NCBI GenBank assembly: GCA_018648805.1
Contig: JABGQM010000004.1
Location: 62,001 to 126,000, forward strand
Length of the DNA stretch: 64,000 bases
From: Verrucomicrobiota bacterium
GTDB lineage: Bacteria; Verrucomicrobiota; Kiritimatiellia; UBA8416; JABMPJ01
Direction of reading: 5' to 3'
A program made the position numbers and the translations under genes. This document shows positions 36,353-44,745 of this stretch, in pieces. Position 1 is the stretch's first letter; each line of letters starts with the position of its first letter. The notes below the pieces were generated by a model, which saw only the letters and a program-made list of their open reading frames with translations, made no database searches and was not told the DNA's origin.

Positions 36353-36928
36353 CTACCCCTCCAGAAGCATCTTGAGGTTCTTGCGCGTGTTACGCTCAAT
36401 GGTCCGGTGCAGACTGCGGCCGCGGGTGTCCATCGTCACCACGGCCGAGAAGTCGCGTACGACCAACTCCCACATCGCCTCGGTGGGCCCAAATTCCTGC
36501 AAAAAGTGCACGCCCTCAACCCGTTCAATACTGGCGGCCAGCAGGGCGGCGGCGCCGCCCACGGCCTGTAAGTACACGCATCCATTTTCGCGGCACGCGG
36601 CGCGGGTGGCTTCCCCCATGCCCCCTTTGCCGATGATGACGCGCACGCCCAGGTTTGTGATAATCCGGGGCATGAAAGGATCCTGCCGCATTGAGGTGGT
36701 GGGCCCGGCGGCACGCACCACCCAGCCGTCCCCCTCCTTCATCACAACCGGCCCGCAGTGATACATCGCGCCATCACGCAACCCGACCGGCGAGGCGGTC
36801 CCATCGGCCAGCTCCTGGTGCAGGCGGTCGCGCCCCGTAAAGATGCGTCCGCTCAGCGCCACCGCGTCGCCCACCCGCAGCGCGCGCACCTTCTCTTCGG
36901 TGAAAGGGTATTCAATACGCTTTATCAT
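36353..36928 (-). CDS. Class I fumarate hydratase beta subunit (two-subunit type)
   Basis: This is the C-terminal (beta) half of Fe-S fumarase/tartrate dehydratase, as a separate 191-residue subunit. It has GDAVALSGRIFTGRDRLHQ, MYHCGPVV, AAGPTTSMRQDPF and IGKGGMG, the swivelling-domain motifs. Together with the alpha subunit 3 nt upstream it should interconvert fumarate and malate in the TCA cycle. L-tartrate dehydratase (TtdB) is a close alternative; no tartrate genes are nearby, so fumarase is preferred. Confidence 0.88.
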   Translation of the reverse strand: MIKRIEYPFTEEKVRALRVGDAVALSGRIFTGRDRLHQELADGTASPVGLRDGAMYHCGPVVMKEGDGWVVRAAGPTTSMRQDPFMPRIITNLGVRVIIGKGGMGEATRAACRENGCVYLQAVGGAAALLAASIERVEGVHFLQEFGPTEAMWELVVRDFSAVVTMDTRGRSLHRTIERNTRKNLKMLLEG

Positions 36929-36931
36929 AAT

Positions 36932-37816
36932 CTAGTACACCCAGCGGTGCACCCCGCCCTCGGGACCCAACAGAACCCCGCGGCGCCGGAATGCCCAGCA
37001 CATATAGGATACGCTCACAAAGAACGACGCCGGCAGCCGGCTGAGCGTCCCCACTTTTACGCCCAGGGAGGATGTCTTGCCGCCCAGTCCCATAGGCCCT
37101 ATCTCCATCTTGCGGATATCGCGCGTGAGACGATCTTCCAGGCGCGCCAGCACCTTGACCTCGGAGCGATCGCCCAGCTTGCGCAGAAACTGTTCCTTGG
37201 CATGCGCATAGCCCGTGGCCCGGTCGCCGCCAATGCAGACCCCCAGCACCCCCGGCGCACAGCCACGCCCCTGCGCCTTCCACACCGCGTCGAGCACACA
37301 GCGGCGTACGCCCTCCAGGTCACGCGACGCACCGAGGGTTACATCGGGAAGACTGTACTGCTGCCCCACGTTTTCGCACCCGCCGCCCTTCATGATCAAG
37401 CGCGCATCGACCGTCTTGCGGGCGCCCTGCAGGAACGTCATCAGCGGGGCCGCAGGCGCCACGTTGGTGACGTACAACTCACCCGAGACAGAATCCACCG
37501 TGTTCTGGCGCAAGTAGCCCAGGCGCGTGGCCTTGGCCACCGCACTGCGCGTCAGGGAGGCCAATCCGTTCGTGTCGAAGCCGGTCGGAACCGTAAACCG
37601 GAAACTGAGCGTTCCGGTGTCCTGGCAAAGGGGTACACTCTCACGCCGGGCCATGGCCGCGTTCTTCAACATCATTGAGAGGAAATTGTGGGCGGTGGAA
37701 TCTTTCTTCTCACGGCCCAGTGCACGCCGGATGACGTTCTCCACGTCTGCCGGCAGGTCCGTCGAGGTCCGCCGAATCAGTTCAACCAGGTTCTTCTCCC
37801 AATGCGCTTTTTTCAT
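36932..37816 (-). CDS. Class I fumarate hydratase alpha subunit (Fe-S)
   Basis: Alpha half of a two-subunit class I hydratase, 294 residues. Three Cys fit the [4Fe-4S] ligands by position: C64 (LCQDTGTL), C186 (GCAPGVLG) and C273 (SYMCWAF); GPMGLGGKTS is the family glycine motif. The ATG overlaps the PHP-gene stop in ATGA, and the beta subunit follows 3 nt after its stop. The C-terminal tail after C273 is longer and more basic than usual. Substrate assignment to fumarate rather than tartrate is by context. Confidence 0.9.
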   Translation of the reverse strand: MKKAHWEKNLVELIRRTSTDLPADVENVIRRALGREKKDSTAHNFLSMMLKNAAMARRESVPLCQDTGTLSFRFTVPTGFDTNGLASLTRSAVAKATRLGYLRQNTVDSVSGELYVTNVAPAAPLMTFLQGARKTVDARLIMKGGGCENVGQQYSLPDVTLGASRDLEGVRRCVLDAVWKAQGRGCAPGVLGVCIGGDRATGYAHAKEQFLRKLGDRSEVKVLARLEDRLTRDIRKMEIGPMGLGGKTSSLGVKVGTLSRLPASFFVSVSYMCWAFRRRGVLLGPEGGVHRWVY

Positions 37817-38649
37817 CCGCGGCGCTCCTCCAGCTCTGCCACCAGTTCGTCCGGGACACGCAGGCGTCCAAACCCGATCCCCATCCGGATCCTCGGATTC
37901 GAATCCCCGTGAAAATCACTGCCGCCACTGCGGGCCAACCCCAGGTCTTGGGCCATGGTCTCGAAGGTCTCCTGAACATGGGGCGAGTGCTCAGAGTAGT
38001 AGACTTCAAGGCCCTGCAACCCCATCTCACAGAACTCCGCCAGTGTCGCGCGCAACGCCTTATGACTCAAGCCCAACGTGAACGGGTGCGCCAGCACAGG
38101 CACCCCACCGGCTTGGCGGATCATCGCGATGCACTCCTGCGGCGACATGCGATAGCGGTCGGCATAGGCCGGCTTGCCTTTGCCCAGGTAGCGGTCGAAG
38201 GCCTGGGTCTTGCCCGAGACGTACCCCTTCACCTCTAAAGCCCGGGCAAAATGCGGCCGCCCCACCACCTCTTCAGCGGCATGTTCGCGCACGTCACCCC
38301 ATTCCAAAGTACACCCCAGGCCATTCAGTTTCTTCAATATCTCCTGGTTACGCGCTTCACGCCCACCGCGGATCCGTCGCAGGGCATCCTCCAGCGCCTC
38401 GTCGGCCGGATCCACGAAGTAGCCCAGGATATGCATCGTGCCCTTTTTCACCTCGGCACTGATCTCCACACCCGCAATCCCGCGTACCCCCTCGGCCGCG
38501 CAGGCGGCCTGGAAACGCGGCACGCCGTCGAGGCAATCATGATCGGTCAATGCTATGGCCGTCAGCCCAAACCCGCCCGCCAGTTCCGCCAACGCTTCGG
38601 GCGGTAACGTGCCGTCCGAGAAAGTGGAATGCATGTGTAGGTCGATCAT
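37813..38649 (-). CDS. PHP-domain phosphoesterase (YciV/RNase AM-like)
   Basis: 278 residues from the ATG at 38647-38649 (MIDLHMHSTFSDGTLPPE). The PHP metal-binding motifs are all visible: HMH, LTDHD, RPHF, LAHPF and SDFHGD. This architecture matches the YciV group, which includes E. coli RNase AM (5'-exonuclease trimming rRNA ends) and nucleoside 3',5'-bisphosphate phosphatases. Which substrate is used cannot be told. It lies 2 nt after queD and overlaps the fumarase alpha start. Confidence 0.88.
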   Translation of the reverse strand: MIDLHMHSTFSDGTLPPEALAELAGGFGLTAIALTDHDCLDGVPRFQAACAAEGVRGIAGVEISAEVKKGTMHILGYFVDPADEALEDALRRIRGGREARNQEILKKLNGLGCTLEWGDVREHAAEEVVGRPHFARALEVKGYVSGKTQAFDRYLGKGKPAYADRYRMSPQECIAMIRQAGGVPVLAHPFTLGLSHKALRATLAEFCEMGLQGLEVYYSEHSPHVQETFETMAQDLGLARSGGSDFHGDSNPRIRMGIGFGRLRVPDELVAELEERRG

Positions 38650-38651
38650 CC

Positions 38652-39020
38652 CTATTCCCAGTAGACCGCACGTGACGTGGGGGTCTCGAACACCGCCACG
38701 CGATGCACCACACAACGTGCATCATTGATATCGCCCGAGAGACGACGATAGAGGAAGCGTGCAATGTTCTCGGAACTGGGGCTCAAATCGCCAAACGCCT
38801 CAGTGGCATTCAGGTCGACATGGTCGATCTCGTCCAGGACGCTATTGACGGCCGCTTTGACATCCTTGAAGTCCACCAGCAGTCCCGAAGCATCCAGCTC
38901 CTCACCGCGAAGATAGACCTCCACATCCCAGTTGTGACCGTGCAACGTGGCACAGGAACCGTCGTACTCCATGAGACGGTGTGCCGCCGAAAAATGACCT
39001 TTAACCGATAACTCGAACAT
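38652..39020 (-). CDS. queD: 6-carboxytetrahydropterin synthase (QueD/PTPS family)
   Basis: QueD converts dihydroneopterin triphosphate to 6-carboxytetrahydropterin in queuosine (7-deazaguanine) synthesis. The 122-residue protein has the Zn ligands H14, H27, H29 and nucleophile C23 in CATLHGHNW, and the C-terminal catalytic Glu (FETPTSRA). Typical size. The other que genes are absent. It follows the IMP cyclohydrolase by 5 nt. Confidence 0.93.
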   Translation of the reverse strand: MFELSVKGHFSAAHRLMEYDGSCATLHGHNWDVEVYLRGEELDASGLLVDFKDVKAAVNSVLDEIDHVDLNATEAFGDLSPSSENIARFLYRRLSGDINDARCVVHRVAVFETPTSRAVYWE

Positions 39021-39025
39021 GACGT

Positions 39026-39715
39026 CTATGCCCCCTCGATCTGGTACCCGTCACCGATCGTCGCGACGTCCTGTCCACCAAAATAGGCGGCGATGGCGCT
39101 GTCGTAGGCGGCCGTGTGCGCAAACGCCTTGCGCGCCAATTCAAAGCGGCGCGCCAGGCTGATGGCACCGCTGTGCGCCTGCAGCTCAGACAGGATGCCG
39201 TCGTAATCGCCCGGATCGGTCACGGAAGCCACGCGTAGGAAGTTCTTAGCCGAGGCACGAATCATGCACGGGCCGCCGATATCAATGTTGGTGCGCGCCA
39301 TTTCAGGTGTCACGTCCGGCTGGGCCACGGTCTCCTGGAAGGGATAGAGATTCACCACCACCATGTCGAGGGCCACCCCGCCGGTGCGCTCCAGGTCGCG
39401 CACGTGGGCCTCGTTGTAGGTTTCGCTAAGCAGTCCCAGGTATATTTTGAAGTCGAGGGTCTTGACCAACCCGCCCTGCATCTCCGGCTGGCCGGTATAG
39501 GCCGCTACGGCCACGAGGTTGCGTGCGGCGGCTTCCGGGCCCAGGAGGGTCTCGATGGCCGCGTACGTACCACCCGTTGAGTAGATCTTCACGTCGGGGT
39601 TCGCCGCCACCAGTCCGGGCACAAGACGGTCCAGTCCGCGTTTGTCCGATACGCTCGCCAGCACATGCTTCACGTTCACTGCTTCGTCAATCTTCTCTAC
39701 AATATTCAAGGCCAT
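39026..39715 (-). CDS. purH: Stand-alone IMP cyclohydrolase (N-terminal PurH domain)
   Basis: PurH normally joins an IMP cyclohydrolase (MGS-like) domain to an AICAR formyltransferase domain (about 520 residues). This protein, 229 residues from the ATG at 39713-39715, contains only the first: VLASVSDKRGLDRLV, KIYSTGGTYAAI, VAAYTGQPEMQGGLVKTLDF, VVVNLYPFQETVA and IDIGGPCMIRASAKNF. The stop is followed cleanly by queD, so it is not an obvious truncation. The formyltransferase must be encoded elsewhere or replaced. Symbol purH is used for the domain. Confidence 0.9.
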   Translation of the reverse strand: MALNIVEKIDEAVNVKHVLASVSDKRGLDRLVPGLVAANPDVKIYSTGGTYAAIETLLGPEAAARNLVAVAAYTGQPEMQGGLVKTLDFKIYLGLLSETYNEAHVRDLERTGGVALDMVVVNLYPFQETVAQPDVTPEMARTNIDIGGPCMIRASAKNFLRVASVTDPGDYDGILSELQAHSGAISLARRFELARKAFAHTAAYDSAIAAYFGGQDVATIGDGYQIEGA

Positions 39716-39781
39716 ATCTCGATCTCCCTGCTTTCTTGTCCGTGTATTAAACTCTATCGGCGCGAAACGCGATGGTAGATG

Positions 39782-39799
39782 GAAGTGGCGCACCACTTC
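39782..39799. promoter_or_regulatory. Perfect 7-bp inverted repeat between divergent purH and tsaB
   Basis: GAAGTGG-CGCA-CCACTTC lies in the 123-nt gap between the two starts. On the purH strand TTGAAG and TACCAT 18 nt apart overlap the repeat and could form its promoter, so the repeat could be an operator. Function is unproven. Confidence 0.45.
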
Positions 39800-39838
39800 A
39801 AACTTTCTTTTGCGGCCATACCAGCTTACGCTCTCCGC

Positions 39839-40525
39839 ATGTTGACCCTCGCCTTAGAACAGTCGACCCCCGAGGCCGGTATCGCGCTGCTGCACGACGA
39901 CGCCCTCATCGCCCTGCATAGCTGGCGCGAGGAGCGCAAACGCGACCAAAACCTCTTCCGCGTCCTGCCGCAGCTCCTCACTGACGGCGGCGTCACACTC
40001 GAGGCCATCGACCGCTTCGCGGTCGGACTCGGCCCGGGCTCATTCTCGGGCATCCGCATCGCTATTGCCGCCCTCAGCGCGCTGGCGCTGCCGGCCGGCA
40101 CGCCCATGGCCGGGGTCAGCAGTGCCGCAGCCCTGGCCCGACAGATGATGCCGGATTCCGCGGGGAGCAGCGTCGCCGTCATCGGGGACGCGCGACGGGA
40201 GCGCCTCTGGATGGCGGTCTACCAGCAGGACCCGACTCAGGAAACGCTCCCCCTCTGCCTCATCGCACGCGATGAGCTACGCAATCGGCTGCCGCCCGGC
40301 TGCCGCGTTGTCAGCCCCGACTGGGGCCGCCTGGATGCCGTCCTGCGGCCGCTCGGCGAGGAGGGGTGGGACGTGATCAGGGAGGTCCGTACCCCCACGG
40401 CCGAGGCGGTCGCACGGCTGGCGGCTGCCCAGCCGGCCACAGAGCTGGCCACACCGCTCGAACCCCCACAGCCGCTCTACCTGCATCCGGCTGTCTTTGT
40501 GCCGCCGCGCTTTCCGGTCGCCTAG
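39839..40525 (+). CDS. tsaB: tRNA t6A37 synthesis protein TsaB
   Basis: TsaB is the non-catalytic ASKHA-fold partner of TsaD in forming t6A at position 37 of ANN-decoding tRNAs. From the ATG at 39839 (MLTLALEQSTPEAGIAL) it is 228 residues with the diagnostic GLGPGSFSGIRIAIAA and IGDARRERLWMAVYQ. An upstream in-frame ATG at 39779 would add 20 atypical residues. No clear ribosome binding site is visible at the chosen start. The last 4 nt overlap the convergent GYF membrane gene. Confidence 0.92.
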   Translation: MLTLALEQSTPEAGIALLHDDALIALHSWREERKRDQNLFRVLPQLLTDGGVTLEAIDRFAVGLGPGSFSGIRIAIAALSALALPAGTPMAGVSSAAALARQMMPDSAGSSVAVIGDARRERLWMAVYQQDPTQETLPLCLIARDELRNRLPPGCRVVSPDWGRLDAVLRPLGEEGWDVIREVRTPTAEAVARLAAAQPATELATPLEPPQPLYLHPAVFVPPRFPVA

Positions 40526-41700
40526 TCCTGGGGTCCGACCTCAAACTCGCGGCCATACTGTGCCAGGTACTCGACACTGTAGAAGCGGAAGAAGACCGTG
40601 ATCGGCAGGAGAATGACCGCCCCCAGGTAGGGTATCGCCATCACCACCCCACCCACAAAACAGGTCACCAGTACAAGGGCCATGACCGCCATCCCGGCAC
40701 AAAGCTGCAATACCAGGAAGAAGAGCCCGTACAGCACGAAGCGTCCACTGTTGGCGCGGTAAAGCCCAAGGAACTTCCCCCACGCCTCGCCGGCGGTCAT
40801 GTCGTACTTGTACATCAGCGGCACGATGAAGTCCTTGAGAAAGCGTCCGATATAGAACGTGATGATCCCGTAGATGGCGAACAACAGCACGACCGTTACG
40901 ATGCCGCCGACCGCCGGAGTGACAAAGGCGCGCGCCTCCACGCAGGGCTTGAGTACCAGCGGCCAGCTCAAGGCCAGCAACCCAAGCGTGATCAGGAGAC
41001 AGATGATGCCGTAGACCAGTGACCAGCGAAAGAGCGAGTTGCCGTGCTCCTTCAGGACCCGCCAAGGCTCTGACACGTCGCCACGGTTCTTCAGGACATT
41101 GTCCAGCAGCATGAACTGCCCGCGCGATTGCAGCCAGAGAAAGACCAGGCCGAGTACCACCCCCACCAACACGATCGCCACGATGACACCGACAATAAGC
41201 GCGCCCCAGCCCTGCAGAGTCTCGTTGGCCTGCGCCCAGGTCTCTTCGATGCCCGTCAACATGCCGTCAACAGTGACAGTGCCATTGGAGCTGTTGCGCC
41301 CCATGTTGCCGGGGCTACCGTTGAACGAGCCGCTCCCACCGCCACCGCCCAGGGAGGCCAGCCAGGCCGAGAATCCAAGCGCAAACCACTTGCCGATCTC
41401 AAAGGGGCGAAACAGAATCAGCACCATGCGTGCCCATGCGTCCTTGACCGGATCAACCAGCTTCACGCCATCCGTATCCCGTGCGTCGTGCACGTTCCGC
41501 GTCGACGACACCAGCGACAGGCGATCGGATGCGGTGCCAGACAGCCCCTCCACCGTAGCGGCCCGAACCCACTCCTCGCCCATGCTGCTGTTCCAGACCA
41601 GATCATCCGCTTTCAGCGTGCCGGCCTTTGCCAGCGCGGCCAATTCAGTCTGGCTAACCGGGCCGCACGAAGCGCCATCTTTCACGTAGAACCATTCCAT
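40522..41700 (-). CDS. GYF_2-domain polytopic membrane protein
   Basis: 392 residues with an N-terminal GYF_2/DUF4339 domain (MEWFYVKDGASCGPVSQTEL, then DDLVWNSSMGEEW) followed by about six membrane spans (for example ALIVGVIVAIVLVGVVLGLV, GIVTVVLLFAIYGIITF, FVLYGLFFLVLQL). A Gly/Asn/Ser-rich loop (near residues 120-140) separates the soluble head from the spans. I chose the ATG at 41698-41700 (AAAGGA site, 8-nt spacing); a GTG two codons earlier is the alternative. This is the second GYF_2 protein in the window. It is the last gene of gmhA-secreted protein-this. Function unknown. Confidence 0.8.
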   Translation of the reverse strand: MEWFYVKDGASCGPVSQTELAALAKAGTLKADDLVWNSSMGEEWVRAATVEGLSGTASDRLSLVSSTRNVHDARDTDGVKLVDPVKDAWARMVLILFRPFEIGKWFALGFSAWLASLGGGGGSGSFNGSPGNMGRNSSNGTVTVDGMLTGIEETWAQANETLQGWGALIVGVIVAIVLVGVVLGLVFLWLQSRGQFMLLDNVLKNRGDVSEPWRVLKEHGNSLFRWSLVYGIICLLITLGLLALSWPLVLKPCVEARAFVTPAVGGIVTVVLLFAIYGIITFYIGRFLKDFIVPLMYKYDMTAGEAWGKFLGLYRANSGRFVLYGLFFLVLQLCAGMAVMALVLVTCFVGGVVMAIPYLGAVILLPITVFFRFYSVEYLAQYGREFEVGPQD

Positions 41701-41725
41701 CGTCACTATCCTTTGCCTGGGAACA

Positions 41726-42499
41726 CTATTTGGACGGCAGCGTGGCCGGCTTCCGTTTCGGTAGCGACTGAATCCGAACAGTCCGCTGCGACTCCAGCGT
41801 CAAGCGTGTCGCCGCCGACCTGACGTTCGAAATCATCATCTGGGCGCGGTTGATCTGGTGCGAGACCGTCACAGTGCCAGCGTGGTCCATCGTGAGGGTG
41901 GGCCGCACCACCCGAATAACGGCGCCCAGGGCCACCGGGGCAAAGATGCGTCCACGCGGCTCATCCGACACGCAGAGGAAGAGCTGCTCTTTGCGCTCAC
42001 GCGCCCAGTAACGCAGAGCGAACGTACGGCGTACGCCCGGTGCCCCCGGCACGGCGCCGCTCACCTTGGTCAGTTCCAGCCCGGGCACCACATCCACCAT
42101 CTGCAGACGCGAACGGCTATCCGCCCTGCCCCCACTCACCAGGCCGCGCACAAAATAACGGCCGGTCTTCTGCATCGCGCACAGCATCGTGAGATCCGCC
42201 GACACCGTCTGCGTGCCGCCTACCGGCACCACCACGCGCCCAGGTCGTGGCGCACCACGCCGCGTCGCCACGGAGTCCCCGTTATCGCGCTCAATATAAA
42301 AACGAAGCTGGACCCCCGTACCATCCGGAGCATTCAAGGTCACCGGCTGAATGCCGGTATTGTGGATCGTGACATGCGCCAGGATCGGTTCGTGTGTCAA
42401 CACGGCGGCATGCTCCAGACGGAGCTTCAGATCGAGCTGCCCCTGTGCGCTCACGGCCATCAGCATCCCACCCATCGCAACAAGACATAGTCTATGCAT
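41726..42499 (-). CDS. Secreted protein of unknown function
   Basis: 257 residues. A signal peptide (MHRLCLVAMGGMLMAVSAQG, cleavage near AQG) precedes a beta-rich protein with a CARDB/Ig-like feel: HVTIHNTGIQPVTLNAPDG then FYIERDNG. No catalytic motif or membrane span is visible. It starts at 42499 with GGAG and overlaps gmhA by 8 nt, so translation is probably coupled; the GYF membrane gene follows 25 nt later. Confidence 0.75.
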   Translation of the reverse strand: MHRLCLVAMGGMLMAVSAQGQLDLKLRLEHAAVLTHEPILAHVTIHNTGIQPVTLNAPDGTGVQLRFYIERDNGDSVATRRGAPRPGRVVVPVGGTQTVSADLTMLCAMQKTGRYFVRGLVSGGRADSRSRLQMVDVVPGLELTKVSGAVPGAPGVRRTFALRYWARERKEQLFLCVSDEPRGRIFAPVALGAVIRVVRPTLTMDHAGTVTVSHQINRAQMMISNVRSAATRLTLESQRTVRIQSLPKRKPATLPSK

Positions 42500-43076
42500 G
42501 ATTCGCTCCAAAGACACGCTCAGCCGCGTCCAGTAAAAGGTGCAGGATCACCTGGTGGGCCTCCTGGATACGTTCCGTGGCCTCCCCCGGCACAATGATC
42601 TCGTGATCGGCCAGGCCGGCCAGTGGGCCGCCATCACGCCCCAGCAGGGCCACCGTCACCATCTCCGCCTCGCGTGCCGCCTCCAGAGCGCGCGCCAGGT
42701 TGGGCGCGTTGCCGCTGGTACTGAAGACCACCAACGCATCACCGGCCCGGCCGAGTCCCTCGACCTGACGGCTGAAAATGTAATCGAACCCGAAATCGTT
42801 GCCGATACAGGTAAGCGCCGTCGGGTCCGCCACCAACGCCACCGCCGCCAGGGCGCGTCGGTTGTCCCGAAAGCGTCCCACGAACTCCTCCGACATGTGC
42901 AGCGCCTCAGCCGCACTGCCGCCGTTGCCCGCCGTCAGGATCTTCCCGCCGCCATGCAACACCTCTACGAGGGCGTCACCGATCACACCGATCGTATCGG
43001 CCGCATCCACCAGTCCCCCAATCGTGGCCGCACTCGCCGCAATCGCGTCACCGATCCAACTGCTATCTCGGTTCAT
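42492..43076 (-). CDS. gmhA: Phosphoheptose isomerase (SIS domain)
   Basis: GmhA isomerises sedoheptulose-7-phosphate to D-glycero-D-manno-heptose-7-phosphate for LPS core or glycan synthesis. The 194-residue protein has GNGGSAAEALHMSEEFVGR, NDFGFDYIFSRQVEGLG, VVFSTSGNAPN and EATERIQEAHQVILHLL, typical of the family. The ATG at 43074-43076 has an AGGAG site; the longer open frame upstream is antisense through tRNA-Leu. DiaA-like SIS proteins are close relatives. No other heptose genes lie here. Confidence 0.9.
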   Translation of the reverse strand: MNRDSSWIGDAIAASAATIGGLVDAADTIGVIGDALVEVLHGGGKILTAGNGGSAAEALHMSEEFVGRFRDNRRALAAVALVADPTALTCIGNDFGFDYIFSRQVEGLGRAGDALVVFSTSGNAPNLARALEAAREAEMVTVALLGRDGGPLAGLADHEIIVPGEATERIQEAHQVILHLLLDAAERVFGANHA

Positions 43077-43086
43077 TGTCGCTCCT

Positions 43087-43114
43087 ACTGCCCACTGCTC
43101 ACTGCTCACTGTTC
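43087..43114. repeat. Four-unit heptamer array (ACTGCTC type)
   Basis: Reads ACTGCCC, ACTGCTC, ACTGCTC, ACTGTTC, directly upstream of gmhA and just downstream of tRNA-Leu. Same family as 59080-59149. Confidence 0.75.
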
Positions 43115-43123
43115 CAAAAGGCA

Positions 43124-43207
43124 TGCCCGGGGCGGGACTCGAACCCGCACGCTCTTGCAAGCAGGGGATTTTAAGTCCCCTGTGTCTGCCAATTCCACCA
43201 CCCAGGC
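43124..43207 (-). tRNA. trnL: tRNA-Leu (TAA anticodon)
   Basis: Class II tRNA with a long variable arm: acceptor GCCTGGG/CCCGGGC (one G-T pair), anticodon stem GGGGA/TCCCC with loop CTTAAAA (anticodon TAA, reading UUA), variable arm CTTGCAAGAGCGT, T-arm GCGGG-TTCGAGT-CCCGC. The discriminator is A and, unlike the two tRNAs in the ribosomal run, CCA is not encoded. Confidence 0.95.
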
Positions 43208-43209
43208 TC

Positions 43210-43238
43210 TTGTTTCCCATTCAGATGACTACCATACT
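43210..43238 (+). promoter_or_regulatory. Weak candidate promoter upstream of the first GH99-like gene
   Basis: TTGTTT (43210-43215), 17 nt, CATACT (43233-43238). A second -10-like TACACT lies at 43314-43319 close to the ATG. Neither is strong. Confidence 0.25.
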
Positions 43239-43329
43239 GGCAGATCCCCGCCCCAATGTAAATCCGACGCTGTCTCGCCCATCGTAGAGAACTGGCGTAG
43301 CACGCTCTGGTCCGCTACACTGTTCTGCC

Positions 43330-44745
43330 ATGAGACGCACAACCCTAGCCCTGTTCGCCGCATTGGTCCTCACCGCTTGCCGCCGGCCGGACGGAACGCC
43401 CCCCATCGTCCAGGATGAGCAGATCCTGGTGGGGGCGCACTACCACGTGTGGTACCCCAAGAACTTCAGTCAGGGCACGTTGCGTGCCCGGCTCGACCCG
43501 CCGCAACAGCCGGTCCGGGGACGCTATGACTCGACCGACCCCGCCACGGCCGAGCAGCACATTGCGTGGTGCTCACAGTACGGCATCGATTTCCTGACAC
43601 TCGACTGGTGGCCCAATCGGCCCTCGCAGAATTCCGCGATCGAGAAGGGCTTTCTCCAGGCCGCCAACCTGAATGACATCCGCTTCTGCATCTTCTACGA
43701 AGCGTGGGACCTGGCATTCGACACCACTACGGCGGCCACGATGTTCACCCCCGCTGTGGCCGATCGATTCGTGGCGCAGATGCACGAGCTGGCAGATCGC
43801 TACCTGTCGCATCCGCGCTACCTCCACATCGACGGACGCCCCGTCATCATCCTCTACCTCTCGCGCACCTTCTCTGGTGATTTCCGGGACGCCATCACGC
43901 GCGCGCGCAGTGAACTGGCCGCACGCGGCGTGGAGCCCTTCTTCATCGGGGATGAAATCTTCTGGGGTGTCATGGCCGCGCACACCAAGCTGAGCGGAGC
44001 CCCCATCCCCGCGCGCGGGCCGCAGATGGGACGCATTGAGCTCTTCGACGCCATTTTTGGGTACAACCTCTACGACTGGAGCCAACCGCCCCAGGCCGGC
44101 TACGGTGCGCAGAGCGACTACGTCAAGGATGTCTCCGCACTCTACGATGAGTTCTCTGCGGCGTCATCCAACAGCGTCTACTTCATCCCCGACATCATTC
44201 CCGGCTACAACGACCGCGGGGTGCGCCTCGACGTGGACAGCTTTGCCATTCCCCGCCGCTGGACACGCGACGCCGAGGCCGGCTCCTTCTTTGCCGAGTG
44301 CTTCGACCGGCTGGCCGTGCCGCACCTCGATCCACGCCTCAACATGCTCTTCATCACCAGCTTCAACGAGTGGAACGAAGACACCGCCATCGAGCCGCTC
44401 GCCAGTGGCTCACCCACCCGACGCGACCACAGCCCAGGTGGCTATGACTACACGCAGGGCTATCGCTACACGGGGTACGATAAGCGCTACCTGGAGATCA
44501 TCCGCGACAAGGTGGTGGCGCTGTGTGGGACGCTGACCACTGCCGAGGGCCAACCAGCCGCTGGCATCACGCTCGAACTGAAGCAGGGACGTCGCCGATT
44601 GATAACGGTGTCAGACTCGCGTGGCACCTACCGCTTTGCGCGCAAAGGCCTGACTGCAGGTGACGCCCTCCTGCGCATCCCCGCCCGCACACTGAAGCAA
44701 CCGGTAACACTATACGCCGACCGCGCCCTGATCCTCGATCTCTAG
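43330..44745 (+). CDS. GH99-like (WbsX/endo-mannosidase-like) lipoprotein, copy A
   Basis: 471 residues. Lipoprotein signal with lipobox LTAC (C17). The body resembles the glycoside-hydrolase 99 / WbsX-like TIM barrel: GAHYHVWYPKNF, TLDWWPNRPSQN, FCIFYEAWDL, IIPGYNDRG and TSFNEWNEDTAIEP (near 342-355), where the family has its acidic catalytic residues. The last ~80 residues form a carboxypeptidase-regulatory-like beta domain (AAGITLELKQGRR; DSRGTYRFARKG). Likely a surface or periplasmic glycan-processing enzyme acting on alpha-mannoside-containing polysaccharide (inference). No clear ribosome binding site. Its stop overlaps that of the paralogue at 44742. Confidence 0.85.
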   Translation: MRRTTLALFAALVLTACRRPDGTPPIVQDEQILVGAHYHVWYPKNFSQGTLRARLDPPQQPVRGRYDSTDPATAEQHIAWCSQYGIDFLTLDWWPNRPSQNSAIEKGFLQAANLNDIRFCIFYEAWDLAFDTTTAATMFTPAVADRFVAQMHELADRYLSHPRYLHIDGRPVIILYLSRTFSGDFRDAITRARSELAARGVEPFFIGDEIFWGVMAAHTKLSGAPIPARGPQMGRIELFDAIFGYNLYDWSQPPQAGYGAQSDYVKDVSALYDEFSAASSNSVYFIPDIIPGYNDRGVRLDVDSFAIPRRWTRDAEAGSFFAECFDRLAVPHLDPRLNMLFITSFNEWNEDTAIEPLASGSPTRRDHSPGGYDYTQGYRYTGYDKRYLEIIRDKVVALCGTLTTAEGQPAAGITLELKQGRRRLITVSDSRGTYRFARKGLTAGDALLRIPARTLKQPVTLYADRALILDL

